Assembly (NCBI RefSeq): GCF_035917455.1
Contig: NZ_CP109078.1
Coordinates: forward strand, 8,478,001-8,542,000
Reading direction: 5' to 3'
DNA from: Micromonospora sp. NBC_01796
GTDB taxonomy: Bacteria > Actinomycetota > Actinomycetes > Mycobacteriales > Micromonosporaceae
DNA length: 64,000 nt
This document shows positions 1 through 8,228 of the stretch, piece by piece. Both the position numbers and the translations under genes were made by a program. Every line of letters starts with the position of its first letter. Position 1 is the stretch's first letter. The notes below the pieces were generated by a model. The model was given only the letters and a program-made list of their open reading frames with translations. It was not told the origin of the DNA and did not search any database.

Positions 1-143
1 AAGCCCATCGTGATCTTGCCGTCGTCGGTGGACCCGCCGCCGGTGTCGCTGTTGCCGCAGGCCGCCATGCTGCCGACGAGCAGCACACTGGCGACGACCG
101 AGGCGGTACGCCATGCAGCGGAGTGCGTTCGCATCTTTCTCAT
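1..143 (-). CDS. Sugar ABC transporter substrate-binding lipoprotein (N-terminus, cut by window edge)
   Basis: Only the first 47 codons are present; the rest lies left of the window. The start is ATG at 143, preceded by an AAGGAG ribosome site at about 150-155. The product begins with basic residues, then a hydrophobic stretch and a lipobox ending GSMAAC, followed by a Gly/Ser/Asp-rich linker and the start of the mature domain (DDGKITMG). This opening resembles YtfQ/ChvE-type binding proteins for arabinose or galactofuranose (family knowledge, from few residues). It is the next gene downstream of araB-araD on the same strand with a gap of 132 bp, so it probably starts or continues an L-arabinose import operon. 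The sugar is inferred from context only. Confidence 0.8.
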   Translation of the reverse strand, partial: MRKMRTHSAAWRTASVVASVLLVGSMAACGNSDTGGGSTDDGKITMG

Positions 144-275
144 CGGATCTCCTTGGGCTCGGTGTGGTGGATGCACCGCGCCTACCGCCGACGTGCGGGA
201 AGTGGCATACGCGGCTGGTGCGTGCTGGTAACTCCGTGGTGCAGACCGGCGGGCTTTCGACCCGACCGCTGGCGG

Positions 276-968
276 TCAGGAATCCGCCGGTGCCGCCGGT
301 TGTTGGCCGTAGACGTTCTGGTACCGGTGGTAGAGGGCGTCGATGTCGGCCTGCGCGATCGGCACCGGCTGCCCGAGTGCGCGGGCCAGGTGCGCGGTAC
401 GGGCCACGTCCTCGCACATGACCGCCGCCTTGACCGCCGCGCGGGCGTCGGGGCCGATGGTGAACACGCCGTGGTTGCGCATCAACACCGCGGGCGAGCG
501 GTGCCCGACGAGCGTGCCGACGATGCCCTTGCCGATGTCGTCGCCACCGATCAGGGCGAACGGGCCGACCGGGATCTCTCCACCGAACTCGTCGGCCTGC
601 GCCGTGAGATGGCAGGGGATCGCCTCCCCGCGGGCGGCCCAGGCGGTGGCGTACGAGCTGTGCGTGTGGACGACCCCGCCGACCTCGGGCATGGCCCGGT
701 AGACGTAGGCGTGGGCGGCGGTGTCGCTGGACGGCGCCAGATTTCCCTCGACGAGTACGCCGTCGAGGTCGCACACCACCATGGTTTCCGCGGAGAGGTC
801 GTCGTAGCCCACTCCGCTCGGCTTGATCACCATCAGATCCCGGCCGGGGACCCGCGCGGAGACGTTGCCGGCCGTCCAGGCGACCAGGCGATATCGGGTC
901 AGCTCGGCGTGCAGGCGGGCGACGATTTGCCGCAGCTCGCCGATCTGTCGGCGCACCTCGGCGTTCAT
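276..968 (-). CDS. araD: L-ribulose-5-phosphate 4-epimerase
   Basis: A 230-residue class II aldolase/AraD-fold protein that would convert L-ribulose 5-phosphate to D-xylulose 5-phosphate, the last step of L-arabinose entry into the pentose phosphate pathway. Visible hallmarks are GNVSAR (residues 34-39), the zinc-binding HTH pair at 101 and 103 (VVHTHSSYAT) and a third histidine in RNHGVF at about 166. Length matches the family. The ATG at 968 overlaps the araB stop in an ATGA, so the two are translationally coupled. No araA (isomerase) is in the window; it may lie to the left. Confidence 0.93.
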   Translation of the reverse strand: MNAEVRRQIGELRQIVARLHAELTRYRLVAWTAGNVSARVPGRDLMVIKPSGVGYDDLSAETMVVCDLDGVLVEGNLAPSSDTAAHAYVYRAMPEVGGVVHTHSSYATAWAARGEAIPCHLTAQADEFGGEIPVGPFALIGGDDIGKGIVGTLVGHRSPAVLMRNHGVFTIGPDARAAVKAAVMCEDVARTAHLARALGQPVPIAQADIDALYHRYQNVYGQQPAAPADS

Positions 969-2647
969 CGGATCACCTCCAGCGCGGTCTCGGGCGTGAC
1001 GGCGGCGGCATCGACCGCCTCGTTGCGGATCGCCCGGAGGCGGAGCATGACGTCGTTGCCGCCGCGTCCAAACTGGTCGTGCAGTGTCCGGTACTCGGCG
1101 TAGAGGGCGTCGTAGGCACGCACCCGCTCGGGATCGGGTCGGTAGACGGCCTCGTGCACCCGGCCCATCGCCTGCGACGCCTCGTGGATCGACGGGTATT
1201 CACCGGCGGCGACGGCGGCATGGATCGCCGATCCCAGCGCGGGACCCTGTGCGGAGCCGATGATGTTCAGTGGCCGGTTGGTGACGTCGGCGTAGATCTG
1301 CATCAACAGGGCGTTGGAGGTCAGACCGCCGGCGATCACCAGGTCGTCCACCGCCACTCCGGACGCCACGAACGCCTCGATGATCATCCGTGTGCCGTAC
1401 GCCGTGGACTCCAGCAGCGCCCGGTAGATGTCCTGCGGCCGGGTGGCCAGGGTCATCCCGACGATCATCCCGCTCAGGTCGTGGTTGACCAACAGCGAGC
1501 GGTTGCCGTTCCACCAGTCCAGCGCGATCAGGCCGTGCGCACCGACCGCCTGGCTCGCGGCCAGTTCGCTGAGACGTTCGTGCGAAGCGACGCCGGCCGG
1601 GGCCGCGTGCTCGACGAACCAGCCGAAGATGTCGCCCACCCCGCTCTGCCCGGCCTCGTACCCCCACGCCCCCGGGCTGATGCCGCCGTCGACGACGCCA
1701 CACATCCCGGCGACCTCCGCGAGGTGTGCGCCGTTGACCACGTGACAGGTGGAGGTGCCCATGATCGCAACCATCCGACCGGGCTTCACCGCCTGCGCGG
1801 ACGCCGCGGTGACGTGCGCGTCGACGTTGCCGACAGCCACCGCGATCCCCTCCGGCAGACCGGTCCACGCTGCGGCCCGGGCGGTGAGCCCGCCGGCTCG
1901 GGCGCCGAGGGGTGACAACGGACCGTCCAGCTTGCTCACGAAGTCGCCGAAGTCCGGGTTGAGCGCGGTCAGGAAGTCCCGGGAGGGATGGCGACCGTCC
2001 TGCAGGATGCCCTTGTAACCTGCCGTGCAGGCGTTCCGGGTTTCGGCGCCGCCGAGCTGCCAGACAATCCAGTCGGCCGCTTCGACGAAGCGCTCGGCCC
2101 GGTGATAGACCTCGGGGTCCTCTTCCAGCATTTGCAGGCCCTTGGCGAACTGCCACTCGGCTGAGATTTTGCCGCCGTACCGGCCGATCCACGGCTCCGC
2201 ACGCTCGTGTGCCAACGCGTTGATTCGGTCGGCGTGCGGTTGCGCGGCGTGGTGCTTCCACAGCTTGACCCAGGAGTGTGGACGGTCGCGCAGCTCGGGA
2301 TCCTCGCAGAGTGGAGTGCCGTCGGCGAAGGTCGGGAGCACGGTGCAGGCGGTGAAGTCGATGCCGATCCCGACCACCGCCGAGGGATCCACCTTCGCGG
2401 CGGACACCGCCGCCGGAACCGCGTACCGCAGCACGTCGCGGTAGTCCTCGGGATTCTGGAGAGCCCAGTCCGGAGGAAGCGGTCGGCCTGCCGGAAGCGC
2501 CGTGCTGATGACCCCGTCGCCGTACTGGTGCACCGCGGTCCCCAACTCGACACCGTCACCGACCCGAACCACGAGAGCTCGTCCGGACAGGGTGCCGAAG
2601 TCGACACCGACGACGTAGCGGTCGCCAGCTCCGTCCACACGGTTCAT
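965..2647 (-). CDS. araB: Ribulokinase
   Basis: A 560-residue FGGY-family carbohydrate kinase that phosphorylates L-ribulose in arabinose catabolism. The N-terminal phosphate motif GVDFGTLSGRA, the FGGY signature region (GGLTSNALLMQIYADV) and the family-typical length all fit ribulokinase. I chose the ATG at 2647 because a GGAGGTG ribosome site precedes it. An ATG 12 bp further upstream (2659) sits inside that ribosome site and is less likely. The gene is first in an araB-araD unit. A LacI-type operator lies 28 bp upstream, between a TTGACG -35-like element and the start codon, so repression in the absence of arabinose or oligosaccharides is likely. Confidence 0.93.
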   Translation of the reverse strand: MNRVDGAGDRYVVGVDFGTLSGRALVVRVGDGVELGTAVHQYGDGVISTALPAGRPLPPDWALQNPEDYRDVLRYAVPAAVSAAKVDPSAVVGIGIDFTACTVLPTFADGTPLCEDPELRDRPHSWVKLWKHHAAQPHADRINALAHERAEPWIGRYGGKISAEWQFAKGLQMLEEDPEVYHRAERFVEAADWIVWQLGGAETRNACTAGYKGILQDGRHPSRDFLTALNPDFGDFVSKLDGPLSPLGARAGGLTARAAAWTGLPEGIAVAVGNVDAHVTAASAQAVKPGRMVAIMGTSTCHVVNGAHLAEVAGMCGVVDGGISPGAWGYEAGQSGVGDIFGWFVEHAAPAGVASHERLSELAASQAVGAHGLIALDWWNGNRSLLVNHDLSGMIVGMTLATRPQDIYRALLESTAYGTRMIIEAFVASGVAVDDLVIAGGLTSNALLMQIYADVTNRPLNIIGSAQGPALGSAIHAAVAAGEYPSIHEASQAMGRVHEAVYRPDPERVRAYDALYAEYRTLHDQFGRGGNDVMLRLRAIRNEAVDAAAVTPETALEVIR

Positions 2648-2674
2648 GTTCACCTCCACCGTTGACGGGGATAG

Positions 2675-2688
2675 TGTTAACGCTCACA
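2675..2688 (-). promoter_or_regulatory. LacI-type operator in the araB promoter
   Basis: TGTTAACGCTCACA is an imperfect palindrome around a central CG (5 of 7 pairs match). On the minus strand a TTGACG -35-like hexamer (2702-2697) stands 8 bp upstream of it, so the operator occupies the spacer and -10 region. The same layout recurs before the GH62 and GH10 genes. The cognate repressor is not identified in the window. Confidence 0.7.
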
Positions 2689-2958
2689 TCCAAACTCGTC
2701 AAGACATCTGTACGCAACGGCTCCGTAACGGAGCCGAACAGTCGCCCCGACTCGGGCGCAGCGACATCGCGACGGCGCAAAGGATCCGTTCCGTCCCCTT
2801 TCCGAGGGACCGGGTCGACCGCCGCGCAGACCGGCGCCGCGAATGCGCGTTCGCCGGGCAGGGTGGCTCACACCGAGCGACAGCACCGCCGAGGAGACAC
2901 GCCGCGCAGTCCGCCGACCCCGGCTGTCCAATCACGACCATCTGTCGGCAGTCCGCGA

Positions 2959-2972
2959 TGTCAGCGATAACA
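2959..2972 (+). promoter_or_regulatory. LacI-type operator copy, distal to araB
   Basis: TGTCAGCGATAACA matches the 14-bp operator form seen elsewhere in the window (central CG, outer TGT and ACA). It lies about 310 bp upstream of the araB start. No good -35 hexamer accompanies it, so a looping or relic role is possible. Confidence 0.55.
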
Positions 2973-3370
2973 TCGGCGAAGCCAGCTATTCATCGCGGTC
3001 GAATCGATCGACCCGCCAGTGCGGCACCTCGCGCGATGCCAGGTTCGCGATTGGAGGACACCACGGATCGCCGGCCGCCGCGACCGTCCTCGTTTCAGGT
3101 ACGCAGGGATTCATTTCCCCCGCGCCACTCAACCGGCCCAGGACCGACGGCTCCTCCCGCCGCCGAACGCTCGCAGCAGCCGACACCAGGGCCTTCCGGT
3201 CGGAACGGAGTCCTCCGTGCGCCACGGCCGGCACCGCGCACCCCATCTGCCGCGACGATCGACACCCGATCCGGCTCATTTCCGCACGACCGAATCGACC
3301 GCTCCGCAGGGCTGATGCCGACCTGGATCGAACGCACCACCGGGAGCGGCACACCAATGCGCAATTTGAT

Positions 3371-3384
3371 TGTTATCGATAACA
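3371..3384 (+). promoter_or_regulatory. LacI-type operator copy, perfect palindrome
   Basis: TGTTATCGATAACA is a perfect 14-bp inverted repeat, identical to the core of the site at 36845. It lies about 80 bp beyond the stop of the PfkB gene and 720 bp upstream of araB. Confidence 0.6.
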
Positions 3385-3465
3385 TCCGCGTTTCCCGACC
3401 CGCGTCGTCGGCGCCCCTACGGTTCCGCGCGACACACGGATAAGGGCGGCCTCCAGGGACGGAAG

Positions 3466-4467
3466 TTACCGGTACGTCCCGTCCGGGGCCCGCCCCGAGG
3501 AGTCGGTCGGAGGGCCGGGCAGTTCGTCCCGGTGCGGCGGGTCGGCTCCCGGGCGGGCACAGGTGGCGGCGGCCACCGCGACGGCGTACCGCAGGGCGGC
3601 GCCGATCTCGTCGTCCGACCAGGCGGGCCCTGCGCCGGACCGGGAGAGTACGGCGAGCAACCCGGCGGTGAACGCGTCGCCGGCACCGATGGTGTCGACC
3701 ACCTCGACGGCGGGGGCCGCCTGCCGGAGCAGCCGGTTGCCCGAGCGGGCGACGGCGCCACGCGGGCCGAGGGTCACGACGCCGAGTGTCACGCCCCGGT
3801 CGTGCCAGTGATCGAGGACCTGCTCCTGCGATCGCCCCGGGTAGAGCCAGCCGATGTCCTCCTCGCTGGCCTTGACGACGTGGGCATGGCGCACCAGCTC
3901 GTCGACCCGGGTGTGGGCCTCGGCGGGGGTGCCGAGCAGGCCGGGCCGGACATTCGGGTCGAGGCTGACGATCATGCCGTTGTCCCGCGCGGCACGCAGG
4001 GCGGCGCCGACCCGGTCCGCGCCGGGCGGCAGGAACACCGCCAGCGAGCCGGCGTGCACGATGCCCCGCCGGGCGAGTGCGACGTCCAGCTCGCCCGGCC
4101 GCCAGGCCCAGTCCGCCGTGCCTTCGACGTAGAAGTCGTACCCGGCGTTGCCGTCGGCGCCCAGGGAGACGATCGCGAGCGTCGCCGGCTCCTCGGCGTC
4201 GACGGCGTACCGGAGGTCGACGCCGTTGGCCGCCGCGTGCCCGCGCAGCCGGCGGCCGAGGGCCGTGGTCGAGAACCGGGCGAGCAACCGGGTCGGCACA
4301 CCCAGTCGGGCCAGGCCGACGGCCACGTTCAGGGGGCTGCCGCCCGGATGTGCGGCGTACCGGCCGTCGGGCTCCGGTACGAGGTCGACGACCGCCTCGC
4401 CCAAGACGGTGACCGGTGTCGGGTCCGGGCTGACGGATCCGTCCCCCTGCTCCCGTGCTGTCCTCAT
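3466..4467 (-). CDS. PfkB-family carbohydrate kinase, probable fructokinase
   Basis: A 333-residue ribokinase/PfkB-fold sugar kinase. The N-terminal GGSPLNVAVGLARLG motif and the C-terminal anion-hole and catalytic motif DTIGAGDAF, whose last D is the catalytic base, are clear. The start ATG at 4467 overlaps the stop of the upstream GH32-like gene as ATGA, so the pair is translationally coupled. Release of fructose by the neighbour and its phosphorylation here make a sensible route; fructose as substrate is inferred from context. The C-terminal tail is rich in Pro/Gly and poorly conserved. It is the last gene of the GH32-kinase unit. Confidence 0.88.
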   Translation of the reverse strand: MRTAREQGDGSVSPDPTPVTVLGEAVVDLVPEPDGRYAAHPGGSPLNVAVGLARLGVPTRLLARFSTTALGRRLRGHAAANGVDLRYAVDAEEPATLAIVSLGADGNAGYDFYVEGTADWAWRPGELDVALARRGIVHAGSLAVFLPPGADRVGAALRAARDNGMIVSLDPNVRPGLLGTPAEAHTRVDELVRHAHVVKASEEDIGWLYPGRSQEQVLDHWHDRGVTLGVVTLGPRGAVARSGNRLLRQAAPAVEVVDTIGAGDAFTAGLLAVLSRSGAGPAWSDDEIGAALRYAVAVAAATCARPGADPPHRDELPGPPTDSSGRAPDGTYR

Positions 4468-5420
4468 GGCCGGTGGCCGACGGTGGCCCGCACGGTGTCG
4501 GCGTCCGGGCCCGTCCACGGGGGTCGGAACGGGACGGGGTCGGTGATTTCGCCGACGAACGTGCCGTCGACGTGGTCGAGGAACCCGATGAGCGCCCAGC
4601 CCCGGTCCCCGTCGGGGACCAGGCGGGGTGCGTAGAGGTGCGGGTGCGCGACCGGCCGCGCGCGGGATACGTCCCAGGGGCCGCGCACGCTCGGTGCGTC
4701 CACCACCCAGATTCGCTGGTCGCCGAGGCGGGGGTCCGCCACGGCGTTGGTGCAGAAGAGCAGGACGGGTTGGCCGTCGACAACGGCGACCTGGGGCACT
4801 TCGAGGTGGCCGAATCCGGCGGGCGTGGACAGCGGCGGCCGGGCGGTCCAGGTGACCAGGTCCGGGGAGGTCGCGTGGCCGACGACGCCGCGCTCGGACG
4901 CCAGTCCCTGGTTGGCGCGGGCGGTGACGAGCATGTGCCAGCCGTCCCCGGAGGGGTCGGCGAACACCCACGGGTCACGCCATGCCTGCTCGTACCACAT
5001 GTCCCGGTCGAGCAGCTCGTACCAGGTCGGGTCGGCTTCGACGACGGGTTCGGTGCCGTGCCGGTGCCAGGTGGTCAGGTCGTCGGAGACCGCCCGACCG
5101 ATCCGCTGGACCAGCCCGTCCTCGGCGCGGCTGACTCCGGTGTAGAACATGTGCCACCGGCCGTCCGGGCCGCGGACGGTACACCCCGTCCAGGTGGCCA
5201 GATCGTCCCAGCCCGGTGAGTCGGCCGGCACGAGCGCGTCGGCGACCAGGGTCCAGTCGCGTAGGTCGGTGGAGACGGCGTGCCCGATCGTGGCCCGCTG
5301 GTGGCGGCGGTTCGGGTCGTGCAGGGCGCGGGAGGCGCGCAGGAAGAAGACATGCCACCGGCCGTCGTCGTCCTGGACGTACCAGCTGTCCCACACCCAG
5401 TGGTCCGGCAATCGCAACAT
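4464..5420 (-). CDS. Short GH32-like five-bladed beta-propeller glycosidase (putative beta-fructosidase)
   Basis: A 318-residue protein with motifs of the GH32/GH43/GH68 beta-propeller group: WVWDSWY with D11 as candidate nucleophile, WRDPWVF with R148-D149-P150 (the RDP motif), and HLEVPQ with E207 as candidate acid/base. It has no signal peptide and lacks the C-terminal beta-sandwich usual for GH32 invertases (family length is nearer 450-550), so it is a minimal cytoplasmic form. Coupling to a fructokinase-like gene and closeness to a LacI regulator and importer suggest hydrolysis of imported sucrose or fructo-oligosaccharides. GH43 or a related propeller family remains possible. Confidence 0.72.
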   Translation of the reverse strand: MLRLPDHWVWDSWYVQDDDGRWHVFFLRASRALHDPNRRHQRATIGHAVSTDLRDWTLVADALVPADSPGWDDLATWTGCTVRGPDGRWHMFYTGVSRAEDGLVQRIGRAVSDDLTTWHRHGTEPVVEADPTWYELLDRDMWYEQAWRDPWVFADPSGDGWHMLVTARANQGLASERGVVGHATSPDLVTWTARPPLSTPAGFGHLEVPQVAVVDGQPVLLFCTNAVADPRLGDQRIWVVDAPSVRGPWDVSRARPVAHPHLYAPRLVPDGDRGWALIGFLDHVDGTFVGEITDPVPFRPPWTGPDADTVRATVGHRP

Positions 5421-5434
5421 GCCGGCAACCTACC

Positions 5435-5450
5435 AGTGAATCGGTTTAGC
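5435..5450. promoter_or_regulatory. Putative operator upstream of the GH32-like gene
   Basis: AGTGAATCGGTTTAGC keeps one complete half (TTTAGC) and part of the other half of the GCTAAA-N4-TTTAGC palindrome found at 6684. It lies 15 bp upstream of the GH32-like start, so both transcription units of this cluster may answer to the LacI regulator between them. Confidence 0.45.
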
Positions 5451-5461
5451 TAGCACATCCC

Positions 5462-6505
5462 CTACCTCGGTGAGTGGGTTGTGCCGGCCGGCGCGGCGGT
5501 GGACCTGCGTCGACGCAGCGGCATGGGAACGTACGACGGCCCGGCCGCGCCGCCGTCGAGCACGAGTTCCACGGCACGGCGCCCCATCCGCTCGTGCGGC
5601 AGGGCGGCGCTGGTCAGGCTGGGACGGAGCCAGGCGGCGATGGGATCGTCATCGAAGGAGATCACGGAGATGTCGTCGGGGACGGTCAGCCCGGCCTCGT
5701 TGAGCGCCTGGTAGGCACCGAAGGCCAGGCGGTCGTTCATGCAGATGACCGCGGTCGGGCGTGGTGACCTGGATAGGAGGGTGCACATGGCGGCGTACCC
5801 GTGTTCGGGTAGCCACTCCACGCAGTGACACTCGGCGAACAGGGTGACGTCGGCGGCGGAGAGGGTTTTGCGGATACCGCGCAGGCGGGCCCGCGCGGCG
5901 ATGGAGACCTCGGGGTCGTCCTCCTTGAGCCGGTTGCGGCCGATCAGCGCGATGCGGTCGCGATGGCCGTGTGCGAGGAGGGTCTCGGTGACCGTCACGG
6001 CGGCCTTCTCGTCGTCGGGCAGCACGCAGGGCAGGTCGTCCGAGCTGGTGGCGTTGAGCAGCACCACCGGGCCGCCGAGGATGGCGGGGGGCACCGTGAG
6101 CCGACGGGTCGCCATCGCCGCGTAGACCACGCCGTCGACCTGGCGATCGAGCATCGCCTCGATGGCGTACCGCTCGAACGCCGCGTCGCCCTGGGTCTCC
6201 GTGATGAGCAGTACGTGGTCGCGTTCCCGGGCGGCGTCCAGCGCGCCGCGGATCAGGTCGCCGGCGAACCTGGTGGTGGCGACGATGTCGGAGACGAACG
6301 CGATGGTCGCGGTCTTGCGGGTGCGCAGACTGCGCGCCGCCGTGTTGGGTCGGTACCCGAGCTCCTCGGCTGCGGCGAAGACGCGCTGGTGGGCCTCTGC
6401 GGAGAGCCGGGTGCCCTCGCGCCCGTTGAGCACCATCGAGGCGGCGGTCTTGGACAGGCCGGCCAGTCGTGCGACATCGGCCAGGGTCGCCCTGTTGCTG
6501 CCCAT
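5462..6505 (-). CDS. LacI-family transcriptional regulator
   Basis: A 347-residue regulator with an N-terminal LacI helix-turn-helix (TLADVARLAGLSKTAASMVL, residues 7-26), hinge helix region (RPNTAARSL) and a periplasmic-binding-protein-like effector domain ending in a typical RMGRRAVELVL segment. I chose the ATG at 6505 because GGAGGAG stands just upstream; a frame extension of 13 codons to 6544 lacks a comparable site. It sits between a GH32-kinase unit and a divergent importer operon, and likely represses both through the TTTAGC-type operators at 5435 and 6684. It does not obviously explain the different TGTnAnCGnTnACA operators elsewhere. Confidence 0.9.
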   Translation of the reverse strand: MGSNRATLADVARLAGLSKTAASMVLNGREGTRLSAEAHQRVFAAAEELGYRPNTAARSLRTRKTATIAFVSDIVATTRFAGDLIRGALDAARERDHVLLITETQGDAAFERYAIEAMLDRQVDGVVYAAMATRRLTVPPAILGGPVVLLNATSSDDLPCVLPDDEKAAVTVTETLLAHGHRDRIALIGRNRLKEDDPEVSIAARARLRGIRKTLSAADVTLFAECHCVEWLPEHGYAAMCTLLSRSPRPTAVICMNDRLAFGAYQALNEAGLTVPDDISVISFDDDPIAAWLRPSLTSAALPHERMGRRAVELVLDGGAAGPSYVPMPLRRRRSTAAPAGTTHSPR

Positions 6506-6651
6506 GACTCCTCCGAATCCGCGGTGCGTCACATGCGCCACCACATCTCATTCATCATCCGCGAGTCGCCGTGTCCGGCGCAGCCGGGACGGGCGACGGG
6601 CGCGCTCGGCCGTGTGGCCGAGCCGTTTCCAGGTCGTTACAGATCTCATCC

Positions 6652-6699
6652 TTGACAGGGTTCATGGGCCACGCGCATGCTCTGCTAAATCATTTTAGC
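6652..6699 (+). promoter_or_regulatory. Promoter with palindromic operator for the importer operon
   Basis: TTGACA at 6652-6657, an 18-bp spacer and a weak -10 CATGCT at 6676-6681 are followed at once by the perfect inverted repeat GCTAAA-TCAT-TTTAGC at 6684-6699. The operator would cover the transcription start, a layout suited to repression by the divergent LacI protein. The first gene starts at 6867. Confidence 0.6.
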
Positions 6700-6866
6700 G
6701 ACGTCGTTCAGTGTTACGGAAGGGAAACAGCCCCCTTTCCCGTGATCGTGTCGGCCGACGTGGTCGCGGCCCCCGGGCCCCGGCCGCGCGACCGGGGCGA
6801 GGCGGTCGGGGCTGTGCCGCCCGACCGTCGGCGGCGTGACGCGGCATGAATCAAGGAGTGGTTGAC

Positions 6867-8228
6867 GTGCCGGATTTTTCGACCAGGTTCTCGCGACGCC
6901 GGCTGGCACTGCTGGTGCCGGCCCTCACCGCCGGCCTGGTGATGACCGCCTGTAGCGCACCAGGATCGGACCAGCCGTCGTCGGCCGGGTCCGACGCCCC
7001 GGTCAGCACCGAACTCGGCACCGGGCCGATCACCCTGGAGCTGTACGCGGAGACCGGCTTCCCGCTGGTCAAGGCGCTGGCGGACGAGTTCACCAAGCAG
7101 CACCCGAACGTGAAGTTCAACATCCGCGAGGACCAGTTCACCGTGATCACCGAGAACGCACCCCGCGTGCTGGCCTCGGACAACGCGCCCGACATCATCC
7201 GGCTACCCACCATGGTCGACCTGGTCAAGGACGACCTGCTGAAGAACCTCGACCCTTACGTGACCGCCTACGGCTGGGACAAGTTCCCGGCCTCGCAACT
7301 CGTCCAACTACGGCTCGCCGACGGGGGCGCCGTACGGGGCTCGGGCTCGCTGTACGGGCTCGGCCTGGGCTACAGCGTGACCGGGGTGTTCTACAACAAA
7401 ACCCTGGCCACGCAGGTGGGCATGGCCAAGCCCCCGACCACCATCGCCGAGTTCGAGGAACTGCTGGCCAAGGCGAAGGCCGCCAACGTGCAGCCGATCA
7501 TGCAGTTCAACAAGAACACCGCCGGCATCAACTTCCCGCACCAGGCGCTGCAGAACCAGTTCGGGGACCCCACCCAGGTGGCCGACTGGATCTTTCAGAA
7601 GCCGGGCGCGACGTTCGACACCCCCGCCGCGCTGAAGGCCACCCAGACCATCCAGCGGTGGGCGCAGGCGGACTACTTCCCGAAGGACGCGAACGCCCTG
7701 GACTACGCGTCCATGGTCGGCGAGTTCCAGAAGGGCAACGGCCTGTTCATGTTCAACGGTGACTGGGAGTCCGGCAACCTCGACAAGAACATGGCCGGCA
7801 ACGTGGGCTTCTTCCTGTTCCCCGGCGAGGCCGCCGGCAGCAAGCACGTGGCGATGTCGGCGCCGAACACGTTCGGCGTCGGCGCCCGGGCGAAGAACCC
7901 GGACGCTGCCGCGTTCTTCCTCAACTGGACGCACACCGACCCCAAGGCCCGGGAGATCTCGGTGACGGTCGGCGGCTCGCACCCCGGTGGCCCGTCCGAC
8001 CTGCCGCTCCCGACCATCGCCGAGGGCACCGTGTTGTCCGAGACGCTCAAGGCGTCGCAGCAACTCGGCGCCGAGAACGGCGCGGTCGACTTCACCGCGA
8101 ACGCGACCGGTGGGATCTTCGCCGCCGCGATCACCCCGGAGATGCAGAAGCTCGTCGCCGGGCAGCAGACCCCCGAGGGGTACGTGAAGGCGGTCCAGGC
8201 CGAGTACGAGAAGGAACTGTCCCGATGA
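6867..8228 (+). CDS. CUT1 sugar ABC transporter substrate-binding lipoprotein
   Basis: About 453 residues; SBP_bac_1-type extracellular binding protein. I prefer the GTG at 6867, preceded by AAGGAG at 6853-6858; an in-frame ATG at 6846 lies upstream of that site. The N-terminus has an SRRR motif, a hydrophobic stretch and a lipobox ending VMTAC (Cys about 29), so export may be by Sec or Tat before lipidation. The body has the family pattern of ITLELYAETG..LVKALADEFTKQHPNVKF near the start and domains typical of oligosaccharide binders. Its stop overlaps the next permease start as ATGA. Ligand probably a fructo-oligosaccharide or sucrose, inferred from neighbours. Confidence 0.9.
   Translation: MPDFSTRFSRRRLALLVPALTAGLVMTACSAPGSDQPSSAGSDAPVSTELGTGPITLELYAETGFPLVKALADEFTKQHPNVKFNIREDQFTVITENAPRVLASDNAPDIIRLPTMVDLVKDDLLKNLDPYVTAYGWDKFPASQLVQLRLADGGAVRGSGSLYGLGLGYSVTGVFYNKTLATQVGMAKPPTTIAEFEELLAKAKAANVQPIMQFNKNTAGINFPHQALQNQFGDPTQVADWIFQKPGATFDTPAALKATQTIQRWAQADYFPKDANALDYASMVGEFQKGNGLFMFNGDWESGNLDKNMAGNVGFFLFPGEAAGSKHVAMSAPNTFGVGARAKNPDAAAFFLNWTHTDPKAREISVTVGGSHPGGPSDLPLPTIAEGTVLSETLKASQQLGAENGAVDFTANATGGIFAAAITPEMQKLVAGQQTPEGYVKAVQAEYEKELSR

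Larger units (their letters stand above)
2689..3465. other. Long non-coding upstream region of araB with two further operator copies
   Basis: About 780 bp between araB and the end of the kinase gene. I see no convincing gene here: open frames lack codon bias and recognisable domains. It holds LacI-type operator copies at 2959-2972 and 3371-3384, which could act as distal operators for araB or mark promoters of a lost gene. Confidence 0.5.

Noticed and set aside
2986-3357. A 123-codon minus frame in the araB upstream region
   Set aside because: Arg/Ser/Pro-rich text without start signal or domain; the region is better explained as regulatory DNA with operators.
5462-6505. The local LacI gene as regulator of the arabinoxylan operators
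   Set aside because: Its own divergent promoter carries a different palindrome (GCTAAA-N4-TTTAGC), and none of the TGTnAnCGnTnACA sites is near it. It stays possible but is not supported.
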